Source of the DNA: JAYRSJ01 sp041920215
Lineage (GTDB): Bacteria > Pseudomonadota > Gammaproteobacteria > Burkholderiales > Burkholderiaceae_C
Assembly: GCA_041920215.1 (NCBI GenBank)
Contig: JAYRSJ010000021.1
Span: 1 to 64,000, forward strand
DNA: 64,000 bases
Direction of reading: 5' to 3'
Below the pieces are notes generated by a model, which saw nothing but the letters and a program-made list of their open reading frames with translations, was not told the origin of the DNA and searched no databases. How positions within the stretch are numbered: position 1 is the stretch's first letter; every line of letters begins with the position of its first letter. The position numbers and the translations under genes were made by a program. Shown one piece after another: positions 43,899 to 52,327 of the stretch.

Positions 43899-44912
43899 AT
43901 GACCCGTCGCATCAGTCTGACCCAGTACCTGATCGAGCAGCAGCGCCAGCACGGCCATATCCCGCAGGAGCTGCGCCTGCTGATCGAGGTGGTGGCACGC
44001 GCCTGCAAGCGCATCTCGATCAGTGTCAACAAGGGCGCACTTGGCGAGGTGCTGGGCAGCGCCGGCAGCGAGAACGTGCAGGGCGAGGTCCAGAAGAAGC
44101 TGGACATCATCGCCAACGAGGTGCTGATCGAGGCCAATGAATGGGGCGGCCACCTGGCCGCGATGGCCAGCGAGGAGATGGAGGGCATCTATGTGGTGCC
44201 CAACCGCTTCCCGCAGGGCGAATACCTGCTGATGTTCGACCCGCTGGACGGCTCGTCCAATATCGACGTCAACGTCAGCATCGGCACCATCTTCTCGGTG
44301 CTGAAGAAGCCCGAAGGGGCCAAGGGCATCAGCGAGGAAGACTTTCTGCAGCCCGGTCATCAGCAGGCCGCCGCCGGCTACTGCGTCTACGGCCCCCAGA
44401 CCACCCTGGTGCTGACCGTGGGTGACGGCGTGGCGATGTTCACGCTGGACCGCGAGCAGGGCAGCTTCGTGCTGACCCAGGAGGATGTGCGCATCCCCGA
44501 GGACACCAAGGAGTTCGCGATCAATATGTCGAATATGCGGCACTGGGACGCCCCGGTGAAGCGCTATATCGACGAGTGCCTGGCCGGCAAGGAGGGCCCG
44601 CGCGGCAAGGACTTCAATATGCGCTGGATCGCCTCGATGGTGGCCGATGTGCATCGCATCCTGACCCGCGGCGGCATCTTCATGTACCCCTGGGACAAGC
44701 GCGAGCCCGGCAAGGCCGGCAAGCTGCGCCTGATGTACGAGGCCAATCCCATGGCCTTTCTGGTCGAGCAGGCCGGCGGCGCCGCCACCAATGCGCGCCA
44801 GCGCATCCTGGACCTGCAGCCCAGCCAGCTGCACGAGCGCGTCGCGGTGGTGCTGGGCTCGAAGAACGAGGTCGAACGGGTCACTGCCTACCATCTTGAC
44901 GCCCAGGCCTGA
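43899..44912 (+). CDS. fbp: Fructose-1,6-bisphosphatase class I
   Basis: The 337-residue protein hydrolyses fructose-1,6-bisphosphate in gluconeogenesis. Class I motifs are intact: the metal site FDPLDGSSNIDVNVSIGTIFSV, YGPQTTLVLT, RWIASMVADVHRIL, and YEANPMAFLVEQAGGAA. It starts 7 bases after pepN (GAGG-type Shine-Dalgarno inside the pepN stop region), so the genes may be cotranscribed. Its last codons contain the promoter of the tRNA gene. Confidence 0.96.
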   Translation: MTRRISLTQYLIEQQRQHGHIPQELRLLIEVVARACKRISISVNKGALGEVLGSAGSENVQGEVQKKLDIIANEVLIEANEWGGHLAAMASEEMEGIYVVPNRFPQGEYLLMFDPLDGSSNIDVNVSIGTIFSVLKKPEGAKGISEEDFLQPGHQQAAAGYCVYGPQTTLVLTVGDGVAMFTLDREQGSFVLTQEDVRIPEDTKEFAINMSNMRHWDAPVKRYIDECLAGKEGPRGKDFNMRWIASMVADVHRILTRGGIFMYPWDKREPGKAGKLRLMYEANPMAFLVEQAGGAATNARQRILDLQPSQLHERVAVVLGSKNEVERVTAYHLDAQA

Positions 44913-44926
44913 GCCCAGGCTATAAT
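44896..44926 (+). promoter_or_regulatory. Sigma-70 type promoter for tRNA-Thr
   Basis: TTGACG (44896-44901) and TATAAT (44921-44926) are separated by 19 bases. The -35 lies inside the end of fbp. It is the best -10 match in the window and points at the tRNA gene 56 bases downstream. Confidence 0.75.
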
Positions 44927-44982
44927 CGCGGGCTTTCGCGGCCAGACCGGCATATTTTTGCAGCGGTCTGCCAGCGATTGAT

Positions 44983-45058
44983 GCCGGTGTAGCTCAGTTG
45001 GTAGAGCAGCGCATTCGTAATGCGAAGGTCGGGGGTTCGACTCCTCTCACCGGCACCA
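44983..45058 (+). tRNA. tRNA-Thr (anticodon CGT)
   Basis: The 76-base cloverleaf has acceptor stem GCCGGTG/CACCGGC with encoded ACCA, D-stem GCTC/GAGC, anticodon loop TTCGTAA (anticodon CGT, reading ACG), and T-arm with GGTTCGACTCC. The sequence is close to E. coli thrW-type tRNA. Confidence 0.97.
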
Positions 45059-45074
45059 AAAGCTCGTAGAGCAA

Positions 45075-45365
45075 TCAAGCACCTGGCCCGGGCCGCAAGC
45101 TCGGGCTTTGTTGTTTCTGGCCCGGCTGTGCGTGCTGCCGCGTCGACCCCGGCCGAGCCACAGCGGCGCTGGCTCGCGGCAACTGCCTCGGCAGCCAGGC
45201 ATCCGGATGCCTGGGCAGGACGCGCCGCTCGCAAGAGCCTTCGACCCGCAGGGCCTCCGGATCGCGTCGCCGCGCTTCCGACTCGGTCAGGCGGCCGACC
45301 GAACGGCATCGTTCGCCGCTGGCGGCGTCGCGGATCATCCAGAACCAGAATTCAACTTCAGTCAT
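45075..45365 (-). CDS. Small conserved hypothetical protein (MTEVEFWFW family)
   Basis: This 96-codon frame begins with a pattern I recognise from small unannotated proteins of Burkholderiales: EVEFWFWMIRD, then TESEARRRDPEALRVEGSCERRVLP. The N-terminal 60 residues look conserved and charged, while the C-terminal third is Gln/Arg/Pro-rich and runs through the tRNA-Thr terminator. That tail may not be natural protein evolution. No function is known. Confidence is moderate because it rests on recall of a short motif. Confidence 0.6.
   Translation of the reverse strand: MTEVEFWFWMIRDAASGERCRSVGRLTESEARRRDPEALRVEGSCERRVLPRHPDAWLPRQLPRASAAVARPGSTRQHAQPGQKQQSPSLRPGPGA
45086..45112 (+). terminator. 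Terminator downstream of tRNA-Thr
   Basis: GCCCGGGC (45086-45093) pairs with GCTCGGGC (45099-45106), including one G-T pair, then TTTGTTGTTT. The 18-base tail GGGCTTTGTTGTTTCTGG is identical to the one after ridA (minus strand, about 24424-24441). Confidence 0.75.
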
Positions 45366-45438
45366 GGGGCCATGCTCCCATGACACTGGCTCACTGGATG
45401 AGCCAGCAGGCAGCCCGAGCCGCGGCTTCGGACCTCGC

Positions 45439-45846
45439 TCAGCAGCCCTCGAAGCTATGCCCCACGATGCGCTCGGTCTTCGCGTCGATGCGGTAGTTCA
45501 CCACGCAGGAGAAGGTGCTGGGACCGCTCGCCCCCCTGAGCCTGGCCGTGCGCACGTAGCGGTAGAGCAGCGATCCGTCCGCCTGCCGGCTGCTTGTGGT
45601 GGGCGGGCCCAGCTTGGCCACAAGCTCCTTGCTGCCTGCCCCATGCCAGCGCCTCAGACTCTGATCGAACTCGGCCTGGCGCTGGGCATCGCCGGCAGAC
45701 GCAGGTGCCGTCCTGGTGGCAGGCGGGGCCGGCGTTGGCGCCGGGATCGGAGGCCTGGGGCCAGGCTGCAGCAGCGTGCAGCCACCCAGTCCGAACAGCA
45801 GCAGGGCCAGCAGCAGAGGGAGATCCAAACCCGTTGACAGTTTCAT
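45439..45846 (-). CDS. Putative lipoprotein
   Basis: The 135-residue protein starts at ATG 45846 with a signal ending in a lipobox, LLFGLGGC. It is followed by a Pro-rich spacer (about 25-50) and a domain with FDQSLRRWHGAGSKELVAKLGPPT and YRYVRTARLRG. That pattern recalls outer-membrane small lipoproteins of the SmpA/BamE-like shape. The last residues are Cys (FEGC). No specific function. Confidence 0.7.
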   Translation of the reverse strand: MKLSTGLDLPLLLALLLFGLGGCTLLQPGPRPPIPAPTPAPPATRTAPASAGDAQRQAEFDQSLRRWHGAGSKELVAKLGPPTTSSRQADGSLLYRYVRTARLRGASGPSTFSCVVNYRIDAKTERIVGHSFEGC

Positions 45847-46053
45847 CGATGCGATACCGAGGCTAGTGAATCCCGAGCCTAGCGACCGCCCCCGCAGCTT
45901 GCAGGCGCAAGCTGTCAGCCAAGCGTCGGATCTGTATCGATTTGCTGCCGCCGGCGCGGCACTGTGCACCGATGTCTTTGTGCAGCAGCCGCGGCGGCAC
46001 TCGATGGACAATCGGCCTCCCCCTCTGTCGAGCCGCCCTGCGCCAATCGGCCC

Positions 46054-46659
46054 ATGTCCCTGCCCACCCTGCTGTCCACCTCAGCGCCCGCCGCCCTGCT
46101 AACGCTCTCGCTGACCCTGCTGCTGGGCGCCCCGCCCGCCAGCGCCGCGCCACCGCCGGCCAAGGCCGAGCCGGCCCAGCAGCTGCTGTCCGACGACGGC
46201 GCCTATGTGATCGACAGGCGCAGCCGCCTGGCCTGGCCGCGCTGCGTGGAGGGCATGGTATGGGACGGCAAGCGCTGCAGCGGCCAGCCGCGCCGCATGA
46301 GCCATGGCGAGGCGCAGGCCCTGCTGGCACAGCGCAACAAGCAGGACGGCGGCGGCTGGCGCCTGCCGCGGGTGCGCGAGCTGCAGCTGCTGCTCAGGCG
46401 GGGCGCGCAGCCGGGGCTGGACCGCACGCTGTTCCCGGCCGCACCGCGCGAGTGGCACTGGACCGGCACCGCCAATCTGGAGCAGGACATGGTCAACCCC
46501 TACAACTACGGCAACATCATGCAGGGCCGCAGCTCGGGCAGCGTCGACGGCACGAACTTCCTGCAGGCCTGGGCCGTGCATATGGGCAGCGGCGAGGCCA
46601 GGCCGGATCTGCCCAAGAGCCAGCGCCTGGCCGTGCGGCTGGTGCTGCCGCTGGACTGA
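46054..46659 (+). CDS. Secreted DUF1566 domain protein
   Basis: The 201-residue protein has a signal peptide (about 1-30, ending ASAA). The rest is a DUF1566 (Lcl C-terminal, lectin-like) fold: the opening LLSDDGAYVIDRRSRLAWPRC, then GGGWRLPRVRELQLLLRRG, and EWHWTGT. These are typical of secreted DUF1566 proteins of unknown role. ATG 46054 is used because the longer frame adds 30 residues before the signal. It converges with chrA. Confidence 0.8.
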   Translation: MSLPTLLSTSAPAALLTLSLTLLLGAPPASAAPPPAKAEPAQQLLSDDGAYVIDRRSRLAWPRCVEGMVWDGKRCSGQPRRMSHGEAQALLAQRNKQDGGGWRLPRVRELQLLLRRGAQPGLDRTLFPAAPREWHWTGTANLEQDMVNPYNYGNIMQGRSSGSVDGTNFLQAWAVHMGSGEARPDLPKSQRLAVRLVLPLD

Positions 46660-46672
46660 ACGTCACCCGGCC

Positions 46673-47878
46673 TCAGCCAAACATCTGCCCGGCCAGGGCC
46701 AGCAGGCCCACCACCCACAGTGGCGAGACGCGCCAATAGACCAGCAGGGCCAGACCGGCCAGCGCCAGCACCAGATCCAGCGGGCCATGGATGGCACTGC
46801 GCAGCACCGGGTCGTAGAGCGCGGCCAGCAGCAGGCCCACCACGCCGGCATTGGTGCCGGCCAGGGCCTGTTGCAGCGCCGGGCGCTGGCGCAGCCGGTC
46901 CCAGAAGGGCAAGGCACCCAGCACCAGCAGGGCTGCCGGCATGAAGATGGCAAGCAGGCATAGCAGTGCCCCCAGCCCGCCGCCCAGCACGCCTGCGCCG
47001 GGGCCCTGCATCAGCGCGCCCAGATAGGCGGCAAAGCTGAACAGCGGCCCCGGCACAGCCTGGGCGGCGCCGTAGCCGGCCAGGAACTCCGCCTCGCTGA
47101 GCACCCCGGTCGGCAGCAACTGCTGCTGCAGCAGCGGCAAGACCACATGGCCGCCGCCGAACACCAGGGCGCCGGCGCGGTAGAAGCCGTCCAGCATCGC
47201 CAGGGTCGGCGACTGCAGGGCCGCCGCCAGCAGCGGCAGGCCCAGCAGCAAGACGCCGGCCAGCGCCAGCAGCGTCGCCCCAAGACGCGCACTGACAGGG
47301 TAAGGAATATGCGGACTGGGCATGCCGCCGGGCAGGCGCAGCCACAGCCAGCCCGCCAGGCCGCAGCCGGCGATCAGGGCCAGCTGGGTCCAGGCACCGG
47401 GAAAACTCAGACAAGCCAGCGCGGCCGCCAGCGCCAGCAGCCGGCGGCGGCCATCGGGGCAGAGGCTGCGGCCCATGCCCCAGACCGCCTGCGCCACCAC
47501 CGCCACAGCGGCCAGCTTGAGCCCCTGCAGCCAGCCGCTGGCCAGCCAGTCGCCATGGCGGGCCAGGCCCAGTGCGAACAGGGTCAGCGCCAGGGCTGAA
47601 GGCAGGGTGAAGCCCAGCCAGGCCGCCAAGGCACCCCATAGCCCGCCGCGCTGCAGGCCTATGGCCATGCCCACCTGGCTGCTGGCCGGGCCGGGCAGGA
47701 ACTGGCACAGGGCCACCAGATCGGCATAGCTGCGCTCGTCCAGCCAGGCGCGGCGCTGGACGAACTCGCTGCGGAAGAAGCCCAGATGCGCCACCGGCCC
47801 ACCGAAGGACGTCAGGCCCAGACGCAAAAAGATCCAGAACAACCGCCAGGGGCGGTCGGCCCTGGCGGCTTCAGACAA
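46673..47878 (-). CDS. chrA: ChrA-family chromate/oxyanion transporter, coupled to selD
   Basis: This 401-residue bidomain CHR transporter has about ten hydrophobic segments. Each half carries a CHR signature: GLTSFGGPVAHLGFF and VALCQFLPGPASSQVG in the N-terminal half, FGGGHVVLPLLQQQ and AVPGPLFSFAAYLG in the second. CHR proteins export chromate and may handle sulfate-like oxyanions. The start lies inside the last codons of selD (8-base overlap), so it is translated with the selenium genes. A role in selenium oxyanion movement is inference; chromate resistance is the default annotation. Confidence 0.88.
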   Translation of the reverse strand: MSEAARADRPWRLFWIFLRLGLTSFGGPVAHLGFFRSEFVQRRAWLDERSYADLVALCQFLPGPASSQVGMAIGLQRGGLWGALAAWLGFTLPSALALTLFALGLARHGDWLASGWLQGLKLAAVAVVAQAVWGMGRSLCPDGRRRLLALAAALACLSFPGAWTQLALIAGCGLAGWLWLRLPGGMPSPHIPYPVSARLGATLLALAGVLLLGLPLLAAALQSPTLAMLDGFYRAGALVFGGGHVVLPLLQQQLLPTGVLSEAEFLAGYGAAQAVPGPLFSFAAYLGALMQGPGAGVLGGGLGALLCLLAIFMPAALLVLGALPFWDRLRQRPALQQALAGTNAGVVGLLLAALYDPVLRSAIHGPLDLVLALAGLALLVYWRVSPLWVVGLLALAGQMFG

Positions 47879-48935
47879 GCGTCAGCCCCGGCTGCTCGGC
47901 TGCCCGCACCTCACCCACCACCGCGGCCCGCTCGAAGCCATGGCGGCGGAACACGGCCAGCACCTCGTCCACGCTCGCCGGGCTGCAACTCACCAGCAAG
48001 CCGCCGCTGGTCTGCGGGTCGGTCAGCAAGGCCTGGTCGCTCGCGCTGAAACCAGCCGGCAGCCGCACATCGTGGCCATAGCCGGCCCAGTTGCGGCCCG
48101 AGGCGCCGGTGACCAGGCCGGCGTCGGCCAGCTGACGCACCCCGTCCAGCAGCGGCACGGCCGCCCAGTCGATCGCCACCTCGCAGCGGGCGCCACGCGC
48201 CAGTTCCAGGCCGTGGCCGGCCAGGCCGAAGCCGGTCACATCGGTGATCGCATGCACGCCGTCCAGGGCCGCCAGGTCCGGCCCCGGCGTGTTGAGCTGG
48301 GTGGTGCAGGCAATCATCTGCGCATAGCCGGCCTCCGTGAGCTGGCCCTTCTTCAGCGCCGCGCTGAGCACGCCCACGCCCAACGGCTTGCCCAGCACCA
48401 GCTTGTCGCCGGGCCGCGCGTCGGCATTGCGCCGCACCCGCTTGGGATGGACCAGGCCCAGCGCCACCAGGCCGTAGATGGCCTCCACCGAATCGATGGT
48501 GTGGCCGCCGGCAATCGGGATGCCGGCCTGGCGGCAGACCGCGGCCCCGCCCTCCAGCACCCGGCCTATCGTCGCGGTGGACAGCACATTGATGGGCATG
48601 CCCACCAGGGCCAGCGCCATGATGGGGCGACCGCCCATCGCGTAGACATCGCTGATCGCGTTGGTGGCGGCGATGCGGCCGAAGTCGAAGGGGTCGTCGA
48701 CGATGGGCATGAAGAAGTCCGTCGTCGCGATCAGCGCCTGCTCCTCGTTGAGCTGATAGACGGCCGCATCGTCGGCCGTCTCTATGCCCACCAGCAACTC
48801 CTTGGGGATGGGCATGGCGGTCGTGCTCTTCAGAATCTCCGACAGCAGGCCCGGCGCGATCTTGCAGCCGCAGCCGCCACCATGCGACAGCGAGGTCAGA
48901 CGGGGTTCGGCGCTGGTTTGGGGGGCTTGGCTCAT
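47871..48935 (-). CDS. selD: Selenide, water dikinase (selenophosphate synthetase; SenC role)
   Basis: The 354-residue enzyme makes selenophosphate from selenide and ATP. The active-site loop is GGGCGCK with Cys, not selenocysteine. Other features are DDAAVY, TTDFFMPIVDDPFDFGRIAATNA, AMGGRP, GGHTID, and the C-terminal TDPQTSGGLL. It overlaps senB by four bases and chrA by eight. No selA/selB is in the window, so here its product most likely feeds SenB; that role is called SenC in the published selenoneine pathway. Confidence 0.95.
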   Translation of the reverse strand: MSQAPQTSAEPRLTSLSHGGGCGCKIAPGLLSEILKSTTAMPIPKELLVGIETADDAAVYQLNEEQALIATTDFFMPIVDDPFDFGRIAATNAISDVYAMGGRPIMALALVGMPINVLSTATIGRVLEGGAAVCRQAGIPIAGGHTIDSVEAIYGLVALGLVHPKRVRRNADARPGDKLVLGKPLGVGVLSAALKKGQLTEAGYAQMIACTTQLNTPGPDLAALDGVHAITDVTGFGLAGHGLELARGARCEVAIDWAAVPLLDGVRQLADAGLVTGASGRNWAGYGHDVRLPAGFSASDQALLTDPQTSGGLLVSCSPASVDEVLAVFRRHGFERAAVVGEVRAAEQPGLTLV

Positions 48936-49963
48936 GGTGCTTCCTGGGAACGATGGGATGAATCGGGGGCCAGCATCTGCTGCAGCAGGGCCAGCAGCGC
49001 GGCCGCCTCCGCCTCGGGGGCAAACAGCGGCGCGCGCGCGGCGATCTGCCGCTGCAAAGCCGGCAGCATAGTGGCATCGTCGCGGGCACGTGTGATCAGG
49101 GCTGCCAGCCCCGCCGCATCGCCCGGTTCAAACAAGCCCGCATAGTCCTCGCCCAGCAGGCCGGTGTTGCCGGGGATGCGCGAGGCCAGCACCGGCGTGC
49201 CGCTGCGCATCGCCTCAATCAGCACATGCGCGCCGCCCTCCATGCGGCTGGGGTGCACCAGCAGATGGGCCGCCTGGATGCGCCGCCGCACCTCGCCATG
49301 GGCCAGGCCGCCCAGCCAGCGGTACTGCGGCAGCTGCGCCTGCAGCGCCCGGGCCGCGGCGCCCAGCGCCGGCTCCAGCGCCGCGCCGATATGGTCAAAG
49401 CGCAGATCCGCCCGCCCGGCCAGCTGGCGCACCGCGGCAAAAAAGCACTGCGGGTCCTTCTCGGCGCGCAGATGGCCGACCATCAGCGCGCGCAACCAGC
49501 GCCGCGGCTTAGCCGCCAGCGGCCGGCGCGCCGGGCAGGACTGCAGCAGCACCAGGCATTTATGGCGCTGCGCGACCGGCAGCTGGGCACAGCCCTGCTC
49601 GTTGAGCACCAGCAGGCGGTCGGCCAGCTGCAGCGAGCGCTGGGCGGCAGCGTCGCTGGCGATGTCGCGGTAGAGATCGGTGCCCGTCAGCGCCAGCAGC
49701 AGCGGCGAGCGCGGATGGCGCGCCCGCCAGGCCGCCACCGAGGCGGCCGAGCGCCGCGCATGCAGCGCGATCATCAGCGCCGGCTCGGTCGCGCCGGGGG
49801 CCAGGTCTTGCCCAGCTTCTTCCGGCCATTGCGGCAGCAGCCGGACGCGGTAAGCTGGGCTGCGCCGGATCATGCCGGCCCAGCGGCTGGCGGTCTGCCA
49901 GTTGCCGTTGTTGGCCTCGGCCAGGGCCGGCGTGACGATGACAATGGGGGTTCGATGCCGCAC
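48932..49963 (-). CDS. senB: Selenosugar synthase SenB (glycosyltransferase family 4-like)
   Basis: The 343-residue protein has a GT-B fold. The N-terminal part begins IVIVTPALAEANNGNWQTASRW, typical of the SenB group found with selD. The C-terminal half has the nucleotide-sugar site VHPSRMEGGAHVLIEAMRSGTPVLAS, including E-x7-E spacing. In the published pathway SenB makes a C-Se bond between selenophosphate and UDP-GlcNAc. The start codon is GTG 49963; no in-frame ATG lies near. Its 5' end overlaps senA, on the other strand, by nine bases. It heads a senB-selD-chrA operon. Confidence 0.9.
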   Translation of the reverse strand: MRHRTPIVIVTPALAEANNGNWQTASRWAGMIRRSPAYRVRLLPQWPEEAGQDLAPGATEPALMIALHARRSAASVAAWRARHPRSPLLLALTGTDLYRDIASDAAAQRSLQLADRLLVLNEQGCAQLPVAQRHKCLVLLQSCPARRPLAAKPRRWLRALMVGHLRAEKDPQCFFAAVRQLAGRADLRFDHIGAALEPALGAAARALQAQLPQYRWLGGLAHGEVRRRIQAAHLLVHPSRMEGGAHVLIEAMRSGTPVLASRIPGNTGLLGEDYAGLFEPGDAAGLAALITRARDDATMLPALQRQIAARAPLFAPEAEAAALLALLQQMLAPDSSHRSQEAP

Positions 49964-51202
49964 GCAGCAAGCATAGCCTCAGCCGGTGCGGCGGCGCGCC
50001 AGGGCGGCGCGGCCTGGCTGGGCGACGCGCTGCAACGCAGCCGGGCGGACACGCTGGCGCTGTTCGAGCGCTACCGGGCCGCGCTGGGGCCTGGTCTTGC
50101 CGTGCCGCAGGCGCCGGAATTCAACCCGCCGCTCTGGGAGTTGGGCCATATCGGCTGGTTCCAGGACTTCTGGCTGGCGCGCAACCCGCAGCGCGGTCGC
50201 GGCTGCGATGCCGACCCGGATGCCCCGCGCCTGGCAAGGGGCCGGGCCAATGCCGATGCGCTCTACGACTCCAGCCGGGTGCCCCATGCCAGCCGCTGGC
50301 ATCTGCCACTGCCCGATGCCGCGCAGACCTGTGCCGAGCTGGCCGAGCAGCTGGCGCGCACGCTGACCCTGCTGGCCGATGCCGACCCCAGCGACGCCGG
50401 CCTGTACTTCTTCCGCCTGGCCCTGCTGCACGAGGACATGCACCAGGAGGCCGGCCTCTATATGGCCCAGGGCCTGGGGCTGGACCTCGGCGACCTGCCC
50501 GGTGCCCAGGCACCGCGGCTGCCGGCACCGCCGGCGCCGCTGCAGCTGCCAGCCGGCCGCTGGCAGCTGGGCCGCAGCGGGCAGGCGGGCGAGGGCTTTG
50601 CCTTCGACAACGAGCTGGGCGTCCATGCACTGGCGCTGGACGCTTGCGAGATCGATGCCCAGGTGCTGCGCTGGGCCGAGTTCCTGCCCTTTGTCGAGGC
50701 CGGAGCCTACCGCGATCCACGCCTGTGGAGCGCAGCCGGCTGGGCGGCGTTGGCCGGGCGGCGGCAGCCACGCTGGCTGCGCCGGGCCGCCGGCGGCTGG
50801 CAGCAATGGCGCCATGGCCACTGGCAAGACCTGGCCCTGGACGAGGCCGCCTGCTGGCTGTCGGCACACGAGGCCCAGGCCTGGTGCCGCTGGGCCGGCC
50901 GCCGCCTGCCCAGCGAGGCCGAGTGGGAGCGCGCCGCGCTGGCCACCGCGCCGGGCGCCTTCCGCTGGGGCGAGGTCTGGGAATGGACGGCCAGCCCCTT
51001 CGCGCCCTACCCCGGCTTCAGACCGCACCCCTACCGTGACTACTCGGCCCCCTGGTTCGACGGCCGGCCGGTGCTGCGCGGCGCCTCCTTCCTGAGCTCG
51101 CCCCGGCTGCGCGACGCGCGCTACCGCAACTACTTCCCGGCCGGGCGCTGCGATGTGCCGGCCGGCTTGCGCAGCTGCGCGGCCGCTCAGCCCTGGCGCT
51201 AG
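49955..51202 (+). CDS. senA: Selenoneine synthase SenA (EgtB-like, DinB + FGE-sulfatase domains)
   Basis: The 415-residue nonhaem iron enzyme has a DinB-like N-terminal domain with iron-ligand candidates in LWELGHIGWFQDFW and the HxxxH of LLHEDMHQEAGLY. An FGE-sulfatase domain (about 190-415) follows, with CRWAGRRLPSEAEWERAA, GEVWEWTASPFAPYPGF and VLRGASFLSSPRLRDARYRNYF. EgtB homologues couple hercynine to a thiol; SenA does so with a selenosugar. The assignment to SenA and not EgtB rests on its position next to senB and selD. ATG 49955 is preceded by GGGGG, and earlier in-frame ATG or GTG codons are absent. Confidence 0.9.
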   Translation: MPHAASIASAGAAARQGGAAWLGDALQRSRADTLALFERYRAALGPGLAVPQAPEFNPPLWELGHIGWFQDFWLARNPQRGRGCDADPDAPRLARGRANADALYDSSRVPHASRWHLPLPDAAQTCAELAEQLARTLTLLADADPSDAGLYFFRLALLHEDMHQEAGLYMAQGLGLDLGDLPGAQAPRLPAPPAPLQLPAGRWQLGRSGQAGEGFAFDNELGVHALALDACEIDAQVLRWAEFLPFVEAGAYRDPRLWSAAGWAALAGRRQPRWLRRAAGGWQQWRHGHWQDLALDEAACWLSAHEAQAWCRWAGRRLPSEAEWERAALATAPGAFRWGEVWEWTASPFAPYPGFRPHPYRDYSAPWFDGRPVLRGASFLSSPRLRDARYRNYFPAGRCDVPAGLRSCAAAQPWR

Positions 51203-51218
51203 CTCGAAAATTTTCCGC

Positions 51219-52214
51219 TCAGCGGGCCAGGAATACCGCGAAGCTGCCATCCGGGTCGCACCAGTGCTGGCTGGCGCTGCAGCCGGCCTCGCGCAGCAGG
51301 GCCGCAAAGCTCGCGGTCGTCCATTTGTAGGCGTTCTCGGTATGGATGCACTCGCCGGCCGCAAAGCGGCGCTCGCAGTCCTGGCCGTCCAGATGCCAGC
51401 GCACCGTCAGCGCCGACCGCGCCTGCAGATGCATCTCCACCCGTGCCTGCCGCGGCTCGAAGCGCGCGCAGTGCTGCCATTGGCGCGGGGCGAAATCGGC
51501 ACCCAGCAGCCGGTTCAGATGGCGCAGCAGATTCAGGTTGAAGGCCGCGGTCAGACCCAGCTCGTCGTCGTAGGCGGCCTGCAGCAGCGCCGCGTCGCGC
51601 AGCAGGTCCACCCCGATCAGCAGGGCGCCGCCCGCCGCCGCCGCGCGGGCCTCACGCAGCAGGCGCAGGGCCTGCTGCGGATCGAAGTTGCCGACGCTGG
51701 AGCCCGGGTAGAAGACCAGGGCCGGTCCGTCGACCAGGGCCGGCGGCAGGGCCAGCGCGCTGGAGAAGTCCAGGCCCAGGCCCAGCAGCTCGAGATCGGG
51801 ATGGGCGCGCTGCAACCCCTCCAGCGCCTCGCGCACGAAGTCCACCGAGATGTCCACCGCGATATAGCGGCGCGGCCGCAGCGCACCGAACAGGCGGGCG
51901 GCCTTGGCGCAGCTGCCGGCGCCCAGATCGATCAGCGTCGGCGCCGGCCCGGTCAGCAGCAGCGCTGCATCGACGATGGCGCTCCCATGCCGAGCGAAGA
52001 TGGCCGCCTCCTTGCGCGTCAGATCGTATTCATCGAGCAGGGTGATCGCGTCGAAGAGCCGGGACCCCAGCGGGTCATAGAAGAACTTGGGCGCCACCGC
52101 GGCGGCCGGGGCCAGCAGGCTGGCGCTGGCTTCGCGGGCCAGTACCCGGTCGTCCAGGCAATGGCGCTGCATGAAGCAGGGGCGCCGCGCAGGCACGGGG
52201 CTGATCGGGCTCAT
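51219..52214 (-). CDS. egtD: L-histidine N-alpha-methyltransferase EgtD (hercynine synthase)
   Basis: The 331-residue SAM enzyme trimethylates histidine to hercynine, the common precursor of ergothioneine and selenoneine. Motifs are KFFYDPLGSRLFDAIT, the SAM site LIDLGAGSCAKAARL, YIAVDISVDFV, FYPGSSVGNFDP and IHTENAYKW. GGAGGAG precedes ATG 52214. It converges with senA across 16 bases and is divergent from the ABC importer. No egtA/egtC is present, so ergothioneine is less likely than selenoneine as the product. Confidence 0.95.
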   Translation of the reverse strand: MSPISPVPARRPCFMQRHCLDDRVLAREASASLLAPAAAVAPKFFYDPLGSRLFDAITLLDEYDLTRKEAAIFARHGSAIVDAALLLTGPAPTLIDLGAGSCAKAARLFGALRPRRYIAVDISVDFVREALEGLQRAHPDLELLGLGLDFSSALALPPALVDGPALVFYPGSSVGNFDPQQALRLLREARAAAAGGALLIGVDLLRDAALLQAAYDDELGLTAAFNLNLLRHLNRLLGADFAPRQWQHCARFEPRQARVEMHLQARSALTVRWHLDGQDCERRFAAGECIHTENAYKWTTASFAALLREAGCSASQHWCDPDGSFAVFLAR

Positions 52215-52327
52215 CGGACTCCTCCCGCGGGCAGGCCCCGCGCGGACCACTCTAGCAGCGCATTGCCGTTAGAGTTGTGACCCCTGCATGTCTTTCAACA
52301 CCCACTGCCTCAATGCGGAGTCCTTCA

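Noticed and set aside
41102..44188. A 1028-codon open frame antisense to pepN and fbp
   Set aside because: It is the mirror of two clearly real enzymes; long antisense frames are expected at this GC content, and its protein is low-complexity His/Gln/Arg/Gly.
47871..48935. Selenocysteine in SelD
   Set aside because: The active-site codon in GGGCGCK is an ordinary Cys codon, with no in-frame TGA.
49955..51202. Annotating the EgtB-like gene as ergothioneine synthase EgtB
   Set aside because: It adjoins senB and selD, and egtA/egtC are absent, so SenA is the better call.
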